Shown: positions 1 to 5,665 of the stretch, one piece after another
How positions within the stretch are numbered: position 1 is the first letter of the stretch
How the letters are laid out: each line of letters starts with the position of its first letter
From: an uncultured Treponema sp.
GTDB taxonomy: Bacteria; Spirochaetota; Spirochaetia; Treponematales; Treponemataceae
Reading direction: 5' to 3'
Length of the DNA: 5,665 bases
Assembly: GCA_946538875.1 (NCBI GenBank)
Contig: CAMNHD010000121.1
Location: 1-5,665 of the forward strand
Position numbers and translations under genes: made by a program
Notes under the pieces: generated by a model
Databases searched by the model: none
The model's input: the letters and a program-made list of their open reading frames with translations, nothing else
Told to the model about the DNA's origin: nothing

Positions 1-3000
1 ATATTTAATATTATTGATAATTGGAGCATTATTTCAATTCCTTCTATTAATATGACTTCTCCTGCCAAGGTGGAAGAGTACTACTCAAAGAGCGACACAA
101 GCGCAACATTTACCTTTGCCTTGAGTGACAGCCTGGCTCTTGATGCTACAACTCCGGTAACGGTCAGCGCCAAAAAGAATGATGTGAGCGTCGCTACTGG
201 CTATACTTTGGGAACACCAAGTGGAACTGCTGCATCCAAGACTGTAAACCTGACTGTTCCCCGCGATGGTACTTCGGACGGCAAGTGGAACTTTACTCTT
301 ACTGTAAAGGATTCTGCGGGCAGAACAGCAAGCACCGGTTTTGAAACAACTGTTGACGGAACAATTCCTGTGGTTCAGACAGTGAGCATTGACAGTGCGG
401 CGTATGATCCTGAAGGAGCCTGGCGCAACGGAAAGACCCACGAGCTTAGCGGTACATTCACCGATGCTACAAGTAAGCTTTCAAGGGTTGCGTACCTGGT
501 AAATCCTGCGACTGCACCAGCCAGTGGAGCTGATTTGTTTGCTGACCCGGACGGAAGTATCCGTGCAGTTGACAACGAATTCAGCTTTACCTCCAATAAC
601 TTTACGAACGAGACAAATACTGTATATATTCAGGCAAAGGATAATGCAGGAAACTTAAGTGCCGTCACTTCTTATGTTCTTAAGGTTGACAATAAGGCTC
701 CGGATGTGGAGGTCAAGTACTATACCATCGATGATGTGAACTTTACAGAGGCCGGCGGTACGATTGTTTCAAACAAATCCGGAACCAAGAAGCTGATTGT
801 TTACGGAAAGGTAAGCGATTCAGCCAGCGGTTTGCATTCTCTTGAACTTGCCAAGGATGGTTTGGCCGCTCCAACCATTACTTACTCAACTGGAACTCCT
901 GTTGCGGAAAACAACGGAACGGCTCTAAAGAATCTTTCTTATAGCGCCTACAATTCAGGCAATGCACAGTCAATCAAGTACTGGCGTGCAGAATATGCTT
1001 CTCAGGCAAGTATGTCTGCCGGTCCGGTAAGTTATACTGTAAAGGATATTGCCGGAAACGAGACAAATGCAAATGCCTTTAATATTGCAGTTGATCAGAC
1101 ATTGCCTACAATAAGCAACCTGCGTGTGTATAAGACTGTAGATGACCTTGAGGTTGACACTTACAAGGATACTTCCACTGAAACAATAAATTATTATGTT
1201 GCTCCTGCGGCCTACACTTTAAAGGCTGTTTCTCTGGATAACTACCAGGTGGACAAGACAACCGTCACTCTCAAAAAAGCCGGTGTGCAGCAGTGGTCAG
1301 AGGACTTATCTGGCTCCGACTGGTCAAGAGCAATTGACTTTAGTACCGGTTGGGCGGATGCTGACACTGCGGACCTGAGCGTTGTGGTCCGTGATACAGC
1401 CGGAAACTCCCGGGAATATAAATACACAATCACTGTCGACAACACCAAGCCTCTGCTGCTGACCAATATGTTCAAGGCGGCTTATACCTATAAGGGAAAT
1501 CCGGTCTATAAGGACCAGATGTTCTATGTTGGCGGTGGAAAGTACTCAGAGAGTTCATTCTCAAACAAGACAACACTTGCTGTTTCCGGTTATGTGCGCG
1601 AGGCAGGAAGTGGTATCTCCAGAATCTACTATAAAGTACATGTTCATGGAGAAACTTCTTATATAGATTTGACGGATCTTGAGGGAAGTTCCGATGGATA
1701 CTTTGGAGCAACAAGCACTGGAACCCAGCCAAAATATGGTGAGACTGTTCAGAATCCTTATACCGTTGGAACTCCTGCGTCTGGCGAAGACTACGGAACA
1801 TGGGACGGAACTTCTTACGGAACATGGGAAAATTCAAAGTACTACTCATTTGCCGAGTCTATTACAGGATTTACACCTTCTGTGTATGACTCAGAAACAT
1901 CAAGCCTTCAGCATGACTCTATTGAATTGTACATTGTTGACAATGTAGGAAACGTAAGTGCCCAGAAGGTAGCCGGAATCAATATTGACCAGGAAGTGGC
2001 CTCTGTACAGGCGGATACAAGCGACTCTATCCTTACCAATGGTACCAGTCCGTTTGAGATTAGCGGTACGGCTGAAGATGCAATGGCTGGTATTGAAATC
2101 GTAAACTTCTACATTGGTGCTCCGGCCAATATAATCTATCCGTATGACGGTTCTACTTTGCCGACTGGTGTTAATAATGCTGTAAGAACTAATATCATTA
2201 ACGCAAATGGAAGGGGTTCAATTGGATTCTGGTCTGATGAGAATAAAACTCAGGCAGAAGAAATTGATTTCTCAAAGACTGACAACGGCTCATGGAAGGG
2301 TACTGAGGAGTTCTATCTGAATAACGGCCCGACCAAACTGTGGTGGAGGCTTACCGTCACCCCGGACAATACATGGTTCACATCAGAAAAACTGGGTAAT
2401 ACTCCGACAGTATATGCTTCTGTAAAGGACTGGGCTGGTAATAATTCTACATATCCGGTTGCTACTCTCAAGCTGGATACGGATCCTTCTAACGCTCAGA
2501 TCAGTGCGCCTCTTGCCCCTGCAAACAGTGATTCCGGCATGAACGGAAAGAAGGTAATCAGCGGAACTGTCACAGACAACTTTACTCCAAAGTCTGTCGC
2601 CCTGTACTATTACAGCAATGGTTCTACAACACCGGCAACAAGTCTTACCAGAAACAATACTACCGGAACAGGCTGGAAACTCTTCCGCGAAGTCACGACG
2701 GCAGACTCCGGCGAGGGAGACCCTGTAGACAACTACCATGTATATGGTCAGCCAGTTTCAGCCGTCTACAACTTTAACTTTACTGATTCAAGCTCCAACG
2801 GCTTTGACTTTGACAGCTATGCAGGCACTGATGGAACAGGCCGTGTTTACCTGCTGCTCCTGGCGTATGATCAGGCCGGTAACTGCAATGTGGATACATC
2901 TTCCATAAAGGCCTCTGACTACACATTGTACTATGTGAACAAGAATACTGACCGTCCGACTGTGTATGTGAACAGTATTAATGAAGACGGCGGCACCCTG

Positions 3001-5665
3001 ATGTACGGTACAAATGCAGCAATCAGCGGTACAGTCCGTGATGACGACAGCACTGCAGCTGCTTATGTTGCCAAGTTCATTGCATCCGGTGAGCCTATTA
3101 TAAGCGCTGAAGGGGTGGAAGAATCAACTAGCGGTGGAATAACCACTTATACAAGTGCTAACGGAACAACATCGTTCACTGCTTCTACCGGTGAGTGGAC
3201 TTATACTCCGAACGACCCTGAGGATGGTAACAAGACAGTTTACTTCTATATAGAAGACAATGCTGGTAAGGTTTTCTATACAACCCAGAGTGCGGTAAGC
3301 AGCGGTGTGTATCTGAACAATCCAAAGATTCAGTTCAAGAACAATACCTCAACTCTTGCCGATAATACTGCGGTTGTGACTTATACCTCTGACTCCAGTG
3401 CTCCAGTTGCCCAGATGGGTAGCATTCTCTATGGTGCAACTGAGTCCAGCGTAACTACAGAGGCAGCTCTGGGTAACAGCCTGGTTCTTGGCGGCGACGG
3501 CAAGAAGTATGTTAAGTTTACGGCCAGCGGTAAAGATGCCAGCGGTATTGCTTCCATTAAAATTACCGTGACAGACGGCGAGCATTCGGAAGAAAAAGAA
3601 GGTACATTTACTGCAAGCACAAACAAAAATCAGACTGTTACCTATACAACCCCTGTAATCGACATCAGCGGATGGAACACAACTTCTTGTTCTGTAACTG
3701 CCCAGGTGACAGACGGCTCTGCCCTTTATGGAAATGCAAACGGTATCTTTAACGTGGACAATGCGGCTCCACAGGTGTCTATAATCACTCCGGTGGCGGG
3801 TACGATTATTACCAGCTCAACAACTGTAAGCGGAACCGCCAGCGATACAGGAACAGCTGGTGTAGAATCCGTCTCATGGATCATTCCGACCATTGCCCAG
3901 GCTGAAGCTTATGCAGCAAACAATGCTGTTGCTGACGGATGGGATTGGGAAGAACTGGATTCAACATCTAACGTTCAGATTGAATTCAACGGTTCAAGCC
4001 CCAACCCCAAGATGAGGCTTTCCACTTATGCAACTACAGACTATGCTCCCGATGCAGACAACGTGTTTGAGATACCAGTCTGGTTCAAGGTGGCTGATAA
4101 ATCTGGCAACTCAACAGTCCTTACAGACTTTACCGTGACTTTTGACGTTGACGGTGGCCGCCCGACTACAAAAATTGTATATCCGGCTCAGAGCGGAACT
4201 GTTGGCGGTACAATAACAATCAGCGGTACTGCTGCCGATGACGTTCAGGTTACAGGCGCACGCGTGCAGATTGACATGAACGGTGACGGCTACTTTAACA
4301 AGACGGACTATGATGCGCTCAGTTCTGCGGGTGTAACAGGCCTTACGGGAACTTCTTCTGTAACCGGAAGCAACAGCGAGCAGACCTGGTACATAGAGGC
4401 AGAGGGAACCTATAGCTGGACTGTGCCTTTTGACACAACTGCCGTAAATTCTGTCTACAGCTATACAGTAACTGGAGATGCTTCCGTTACTACTGTCTAC
4501 AACAGTGACCAGACTATCGCCGCGGATTCTTCTAAGTATTACACCAATGCGGCATGTACAAGTGTATATAACGGAAGCGGAACTGTAAACACAGGTTCAG
4601 CCACATCTCAGACAAGAATCGGCATAAGAAGCCAGGCTGTGGACAATGAGGGCGAGACACGTCCCTTTACCAGCGACCCGGATTCTACCACAAACTCTTA
4701 TCTGACTGTAACTGTTGACCAGAACACTCCGACCATCACCAACCTTATGCTGGTTCAGGGAACTGTAAGCGGAAACTCTGTTACAGACATAACTATGAGC
4801 AAGACATACCAGTCAGGAATGTACATAAGCAACAATGTGGGAACAGGCCAGTGGTATCTTACCGGTACATTTAATGATGAGACATCTTTGGCCGGCTACT
4901 CAATCACAAGGCAAAATGACTCTACGATTCCAGCTGGCGACATGGAAAATGTCAACGTCTCGGATGTTGGCGGTGCACAGTCATATAACTTTGTGTACAG
5001 ATTGCCGGATGTCTCTACAAGCGGCCTTGTTTCTGTTCAGCTTGCACCGCGCGACGGACAGGGACATCAGGGCAGCGAAGTTGTAAAGATTAACCTTGAC
5101 AACGATGCTCCTTCCATGTACAACACTTCCGGCTCTGCCGTGAACACAGGTCTTGAAGGTGCCCTGCGCATAACTTCAAGCGAGGCCGATGTAAGCCTTG
5201 CCAACCAGATTACAAATATCAACTATACCTACACATTCGGCGACGATGTGGTTGAGAGCGGAAGCGGCGTGTCTTACGTTGCCTTCTACCTTGAGCGTGT
5301 GGCAAGCAATAAGGTCTTTAACCCGCTTTACAGCAACTACGTGAACGGCTCTGCCTATGCAACCCTGGGAAGCAAGGCAAGCACAAGCGGAAGCGTCTAC
5401 CGCAATGATGACGGTCTTGCCTGTGTCTACGTGAGCGGAACTCGCGGAACTAATACAATTACAGACACGACTGTAATAAAGGCCGCAAACCTTAACGTCC
5501 GTGTCGGAAACCTCATAAAGATTGGAAACCGCTACACACTGATTACGGCAGTGGACAATGCAAGCGGAACCGTGACCTTCAAGGATTCCGTGGACACTTC
5601 GTTTACAAATGCGGAAATCATCTACGCCCAGGTTGTGGACCACTCCGGAAAGGAAAGCGTTTCTG
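1..5665 (+). CDS. Interior of a giant Ig-like repeat protein, probably secreted or surface-exposed (partial at both ends)
   Basis: Frame 1 reads through 1,888 codons without a stop, and the encoded protein shows consistent repeat grammar throughout, so the whole window is one coding region. No start codon, ribosome binding site, signal peptide, anchor or stop is visible. About 13 beta-sandwich units follow one another, each with a V-D-x-x-x-P hinge, an S-G-T-x-x-D motif and a D-x-A-G-N type closing motif. These are hallmarks of bacterial Ig-like domains in large extracellular proteins. Composition is rich in Ser, Thr, Asn, Gly and Asp, with only four Cys (residues 962, 1230, 1519, 1808), as expected outside the cytoplasm. 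I see no enzyme motif. A stalk, adhesin or cell-surface structural role is inferred, not shown. Gln is almost always CAG and Lys mostly AAG. The chance of so long an open frame without selection is negligible. The exact family and organism are uncertain; a Treponema-like spirochaete is my tentative guess. Confidence 0.95.
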   Translation, partial: MFNIIDNWSIISIPSINMTSPAKVEEYYSKSDTSATFTFALSDSLALDATTPVTVSAKKNDVSVATGYTLGTPSGTAASKTVNLTVPRDGTSDGKWNFTLTVKDSAGRTASTGFETTVDGTIPVVQTVSIDSAAYDPEGAWRNGKTHELSGTFTDATSKLSRVAYLVNPATAPASGADLFADPDGSIRAVDNEFSFTSNNFTNETNTVYIQAKDNAGNLSAVTSYVLKVDNKAPDVEVKYYTIDDVNFTEAGGTIVSNKSGTKKLIVYGKVSDSASGLHSLELAKDGLAAPTITYSTGTPVAENNGTALKNLSYSAYNSGNAQSIKYWRAEYASQASMSAGPVSYTVKDIAGNETNANAFNIAVDQTLPTISNLRVYKTVDDLEVDTYKDTSTETINYYVAPAAYTLKAVSLDNYQVDKTTVTLKKAGVQQWSEDLSGSDWSRAIDFSTGWADADTADLSVVVRDTAGNSREYKYTITVDNTKPLLLTNMFKAAYTYKGNPVYKDQMFYVGGGKYSESSFSNKTTLAVSGYVREAGSGISRIYYKVHVHGETSYIDLTDLEGSSDGYFGATSTGTQPKYGETVQNPYTVGTPASGEDYGTWDGTSYGTWENSKYYSFAESITGFTPSVYDSETSSLQHDSIELYIVDNVGNVSAQKVAGINIDQEVASVQADTSDSILTNGTSPFEISGTAEDAMAGIEIVNFYIGAPANIIYPYDGSTLPTGVNNAVRTNIINANGRGSIGFWSDENKTQAEEIDFSKTDNGSWKGTEEFYLNNGPTKLWWRLTVTPDNTWFTSEKLGNTPTVYASVKDWAGNNSTYPVATLKLDTDPSNAQISAPLAPANSDSGMNGKKVISGTVTDNFTPKSVALYYYSNGSTTPATSLTRNNTTGTGWKLFREVTTADSGEGDPVDNYHVYGQPVSAVYNFNFTDSSSNGFDFDSYAGTDGTGRVYLLLLAYDQAGNCNVDTSSIKASDYTLYYVNKNTDRPTVYVNSINEDGGTLMYGTNAAISGTVRDDDSTAAAYVAKFIASGEPIISAEGVEESTSGGITTYTSANGTTSFTASTGEWTYTPNDPEDGNKTVYFYIEDNAGKVFYTTQSAVSSGVYLNNPKIQFKNNTSTLADNTAVVTYTSDSSAPVAQMGSILYGATESSVTTEAALGNSLVLGGDGKKYVKFTASGKDASGIASIKITVTDGEHSEEKEGTFTASTNKNQTVTYTTPVIDISGWNTTSCSVTAQVTDGSALYGNANGIFNVDNAAPQVSIITPVAGTIITSSTTVSGTASDTGTAGVESVSWIIPTIAQAEAYAANNAVADGWDWEELDSTSNVQIEFNGSSPNPKMRLSTYATTDYAPDADNVFEIPVWFKVADKSGNSTVLTDFTVTFDVDGGRPTTKIVYPAQSGTVGGTITISGTAADDVQVTGARVQIDMNGDGYFNKTDYDALSSAGVTGLTGTSSVTGSNSEQTWYIEAEGTYSWTVPFDTTAVNSVYSYTVTGDASVTTVYNSDQTIAADSSKYYTNAACTSVYNGSGTVNTGSATSQTRIGIRSQAVDNEGETRPFTSDPDSTTNSYLTVTVDQNTPTITNLMLVQGTVSGNSVTDITMSKTYQSGMYISNNVGTGQWYLTGTFNDETSLAGYSITRQNDSTIPAGDMENVNVSDVGGAQSYNFVYRLPDVSTSGLVSVQLAPRDGQGHQGSEVVKINLDNDAPSMYNTSGSAVNTGLEGALRITSSEADVSLANQITNINYTYTFGDDVVESGSGVSYVAFYLERVASNKVFNPLYSNYVNGSAYATLGSKASTSGSVYRNDDGLACVYVSGTRGTNTITDTTVIKAANLNVRVGNLIKIGNRYTLITAVDNASGTVTFKDSVDTSFTNAEIIYAQVVDHSGKESVS
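13..351 (+). repeat. Ig-like unit 1 (residues 5-117)
   Basis: The hinge reads I-D-N at residues 5-7, with the proline at 14 followed by SINMTSPA, which fits the usual P-x-I-x-x-x-x-P opening. The closing motif is VKDSAGR (102-108). The Asp-to-Pro gap is eight residues rather than the usual four, and this stretch is strongly AT-rich, so the first few residues are the least certain part. Trp96 lies on a late strand. Confidence 0.65.
352..684 (+). repeat. Ig-like unit 2 (residues 118-228)
   Basis: A short, compact unit. Hinge V-D-G-T-I-P (118-123), strand motif LSGTFTD (149-155), closing motif KDNAGNLS (213-220). With about 111 residues it is the shortest unit here and close to the minimal form of the fold in this protein. 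Confidence 0.8.
685..1089 (+). repeat. Ig-like unit 3 (residues 229-363)
   Basis: Hinge VDNKAP (229-234), strand motif VYGKVSDSASG (267-277), where Tyr-Gly replaces Ser-Gly, and closing motif KDIAGN (348-353). The middle holds an Asn/Ser/Thr-rich segment before the YWRAEY strand (327-332). Confidence 0.8.
1090..1434 (+). repeat. Ig-like unit 4 (residues 364-478)
   Basis: Hinge VDQTLP (364-369) and closing motif RDTAGN (464-469) are clear. The S-G-T-x-x-D strand motif is absent; a strand with AYTLKAVSLDN (404-414) takes its place. Trp432 and Trp441 lie in the middle section, which suggests a variant of the fold core. Confidence 0.75.
1435..1983 (+). repeat. Ig-like unit 5, enlarged (residues 479-661)
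   Basis: Hinge VDNTKP (479-484), strand motif VSGYVREAGSGI (528-539), closing motif VDNVGNVS (646-653). At 183 residues it is about 70 longer than the compact units. The extra length is a Gly/Tyr/Thr-rich segment around residues 560-620 that includes the YGTW duplication. It could be a long surface loop or a small inserted subdomain. Confidence 0.75.
1792..1839 (+). repeat. Tandem 24-base duplication encoding YGTW octads
   Basis: The 14-base string tacggaacatggga occurs at 1792-1805 and again at 1816-1829, exactly 24 bases (eight codons) apart. It encodes Y-G-T-W at residues 598-601 and 606-609, in the octads YGTWDGTS and YGTWENSK. In-frame slippage or duplication followed by divergence of the second half explains it. 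It lies in the long loop region of unit 5. Confidence 0.8.
1984..2472 (+). repeat. Ig-like unit 6, enlarged (residues 662-824)
   Basis: The hinge is IDQEVA (662-667), with Ala where the hinge proline normally sits. The strand motif ISGTAEDAMAGI (687-698) and closing motif VKDWAGNNS (808-816) are typical. The middle is long, with a Trp-Trp pair at 781-782 and an Asn-rich stretch around 724-738. The unit is about 163 residues. Confidence 0.8.
2473..2934 (+). repeat. Ig-like unit 7 (residues 825-978)
   Basis: Hinge LDTDPS (825-830), strand motif ISGTVTDN (853-860), closing motif AYDQAGNCN (955-963). Cys962 directly follows the closing motif and is the first of only four cysteines in the window. 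The middle has an Asn/Phe/Asp-rich run (923-940) before a hydrophobic strand with four Leu in a row (951-954). Confidence 0.8.
2935..3387 (+). repeat. Ig-like unit 8 plus linker (residues 979-1129)
   Basis: The hinge is VNKNTDRP (979-986), strand motif ISGTVRDDD (1008-1016), a canonical GEWTYTP strand with Trp1066, and closing motif IEDNAGK (1084-1090). Residues 1105-1129 follow the closing motif without a normal hinge and look like a linker or extra strand pair before unit 9. The boundary is uncertain by about 25 residues. Confidence 0.7.
3388..3753 (+). repeat. Ig-like unit 9, atypical (residues 1130-1251)
   Basis: The hinge is SDSSAP (1130-1135) instead of VDNxAP. The strand motif is TASGKDASGIASI (1174-1186). 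The closing region QVTDGSALYGNANG (1235-1248) keeps the acidic turn but lacks A-G-N in its usual place. Trp1225 and Cys1230 lie just before it. It is still followed by a perfect VDNAAP hinge, which supports the unit boundary. Confidence 0.65.
3754..4146 (+). repeat. Ig-like unit 10 (residues 1252-1382)
   Basis: One of the clearest units. Hinge VDNAAP (1252-1257), first strand VSIITPVAGT (1259-1268), strand motif VSGTASD (1276-1282) and closing motif VADKSGNS (1364-1371). The middle has an Ala-rich segment (1299-1311) followed by WDW (1314-1316). Confidence 0.85.
4147..4713 (+). repeat. Ig-like unit 11, enlarged, with a calcium-loop motif (residues 1383-1571)
   Basis: Hinge VDGGRP (1383-1388), strand motif ISGTAADD (1407-1414), closing motif AVDNEGE (1546-1552), where E-G-E replaces A-G-N. 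At about 189 residues it is the longest complete unit. The extra length comprises the EF-hand-like loop, a Ser/Thr/Gly-rich stretch (1441-1460) and a Tyr/Thr/Ser-rich segment (1483-1537) containing Cys1519. Trp1463 and Trp1473 flank the central strands. Confidence 0.8.
4273..4308 (+). other. EF-hand-like calcium-binding loop (residues 1425-1436)
   Basis: The 12 residues DMNGDGYFNKTD match the EF-hand or dockerin-type loop pattern: Asp at 1, Asn at 3, Asp at 5, Gly at 6, a hydrophobic residue at 8, Asn at 9 and Asp at 12. It is a single loop following the ISGTAADD motif of unit 11, probably between two strands. Calcium binding is inferred from the motif. Similar D-x-N-x-D-G loops are known inside extracellular repeat domains and often stiffen them. 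Confidence 0.65.
4714..5094 (+). repeat. Ig-like unit 12 (residues 1572-1698)
   Basis: Hinge VDQNTP (1572-1577), strand motif LTGTFNDE (1620-1627) after Trp1618, and a degenerate closing motif PRDGQGHQGSE (1683-1693) in which the acidic-turn-glycine pattern survives without A-G-N. It is directly followed by the LDNDAP hinge of the next unit. Confidence 0.75.
5095..5665 (+). repeat. Ig-like unit 13, cut by the window end (residues 1699-1888+)
   Basis: Hinge LDNDAP (1699-1704), strand motif VVESGSGVSYVAF (1750-1762), and what appears to be the closing motif VVDHSGKES (1878-1886) just before the window ends. It is already about 190 residues long. It resembles unit 5 at the E-x-G-S-G-x-S motif and contains a beta-rich insert between about 1825 and 1877. 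The repeat chain probably continues beyond the window. Confidence 0.7.
5473..5631 (+). other. Beta-rich insert within unit 13 (residues 1825-1877)
   Basis: This segment alternates hydrophobic and polar residues with glycine turns, with key pieces VRVGNLIKIGNRY (1833-1845) and NASGTVTF (1853-1860). It sits where other units have a simple strand leading into the closing motif. The V-G-N-x-I-x-I-G-x-x-Y pattern looks like a small beta-barrel or hairpin module. I cannot assign a family. Confidence 0.45.

Noticed and set aside
52..54. ATG as a possible true start after an AT-rich leader
   Set aside because: The nearest GGAG is about 25 bases upstream, too far for a ribosome binding site. No signal peptide follows, and the upstream codons fit a repeat hinge.
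85..3626. Other minus-strand open frames (85-441, 375-596, 1242-1475, 1472-1849, 2383-2739, 3349-3585, 3429-3626)
   Set aside because: All are short, antisense to a frame with clear repeat homology, and show no known motif; they are shadows.
4273..4320. Dockerin domain
   Set aside because: Only one calcium loop is present, without the second copy and helices of a dockerin, and it sits inside an Ig-like unit.
1679..5086. Plus-strand frames at 1679-1948 and 4835-5086
   Set aside because: They overlap the long frame in another phase and encode no recognisable domain, while frame 1 keeps its hinge and closing motifs through both stretches.
5095..5112. Cadherin repeat, because LDNDAP resembles the cadherin D-x-N-D-N-x-P motif
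   Set aside because: The other hinges read VDNKAP, VDQTLP and VDGGRP, and the cadherin D-R-E and D-x-D motifs are missing, so this is a variant of the local hinge.
5176..5643. Minus-strand open frame of 155 codons
   Set aside because: It lies wholly antisense to the frame 1 repeat protein, has no recognisable domain, and its composition (many Cys and Val) is what the complement of this coding sequence would give.
1..5665. CRISPR array, mobile element, promoter, terminator or RNA gene
   Set aside because: I saw no regularly spaced identical repeats, no transposase-like frame and no non-coding gap; the entire window is accounted for by one coding frame.

Overview
The whole window lies inside one giant protein-coding gene. 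Plus-strand frame 1 is open from the first base to the last: 1,888 consecutive codons with no TAA, TAG or TGA, plus one leftover base. Neither the start nor the stop codon is in view. Because it has no ends here, a start-to-stop ORF search misses it and reports only short shadows in other frames.

The encoded segment is rich in Ser, Thr, Asn, Gly and Asp and poor in Cys (4 in 1,888). It is built almost entirely from a chain of divergent beta-sandwich (bacterial Ig-like) repeats. I count 13 units, the last one cut by the window edge. Each follows the same grammar: a hinge such as V-D-N-x-A-P, then a strand motif such as I-S-G-T-V-x-D, then a variable middle, then a closing motif such as V-K-D-x-A-G-N, which runs into the next hinge. 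Units range from about 111 to about 190 residues; most of the difference is in the middle section. Notable local features are an EF-hand-like calcium loop in unit 11 (residues 1425-1436), a short YGTW tandem duplication in unit 5, a compact beta-rich insert near the end of unit 13, and a very AT-rich stretch in the first 54 bases.

The protein is most likely a secreted or cell-surface filament-like adhesin or structural protein. This is inferred from architecture and composition: signal peptide, anchor and any catalytic or binding head would lie outside the window. Base composition is mid-range (20% GC in the first 60 bases, 50% in the next 60, about 43-50% in other lines counted). Gln is almost always CAG (I found one CAA) and Lys is mostly AAG. 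Together with the repeat style this reminds me of host-associated Treponema-type spirochaetes, but that assignment is weak and other Bacteria that make giant Ig-repeat proteins are possible.

There are no intergenic regions, promoters, terminators, RNA genes, CRISPR arrays or mobile elements that I can support. I see no multi-gene system here; the interest lies in the architecture of this single protein.
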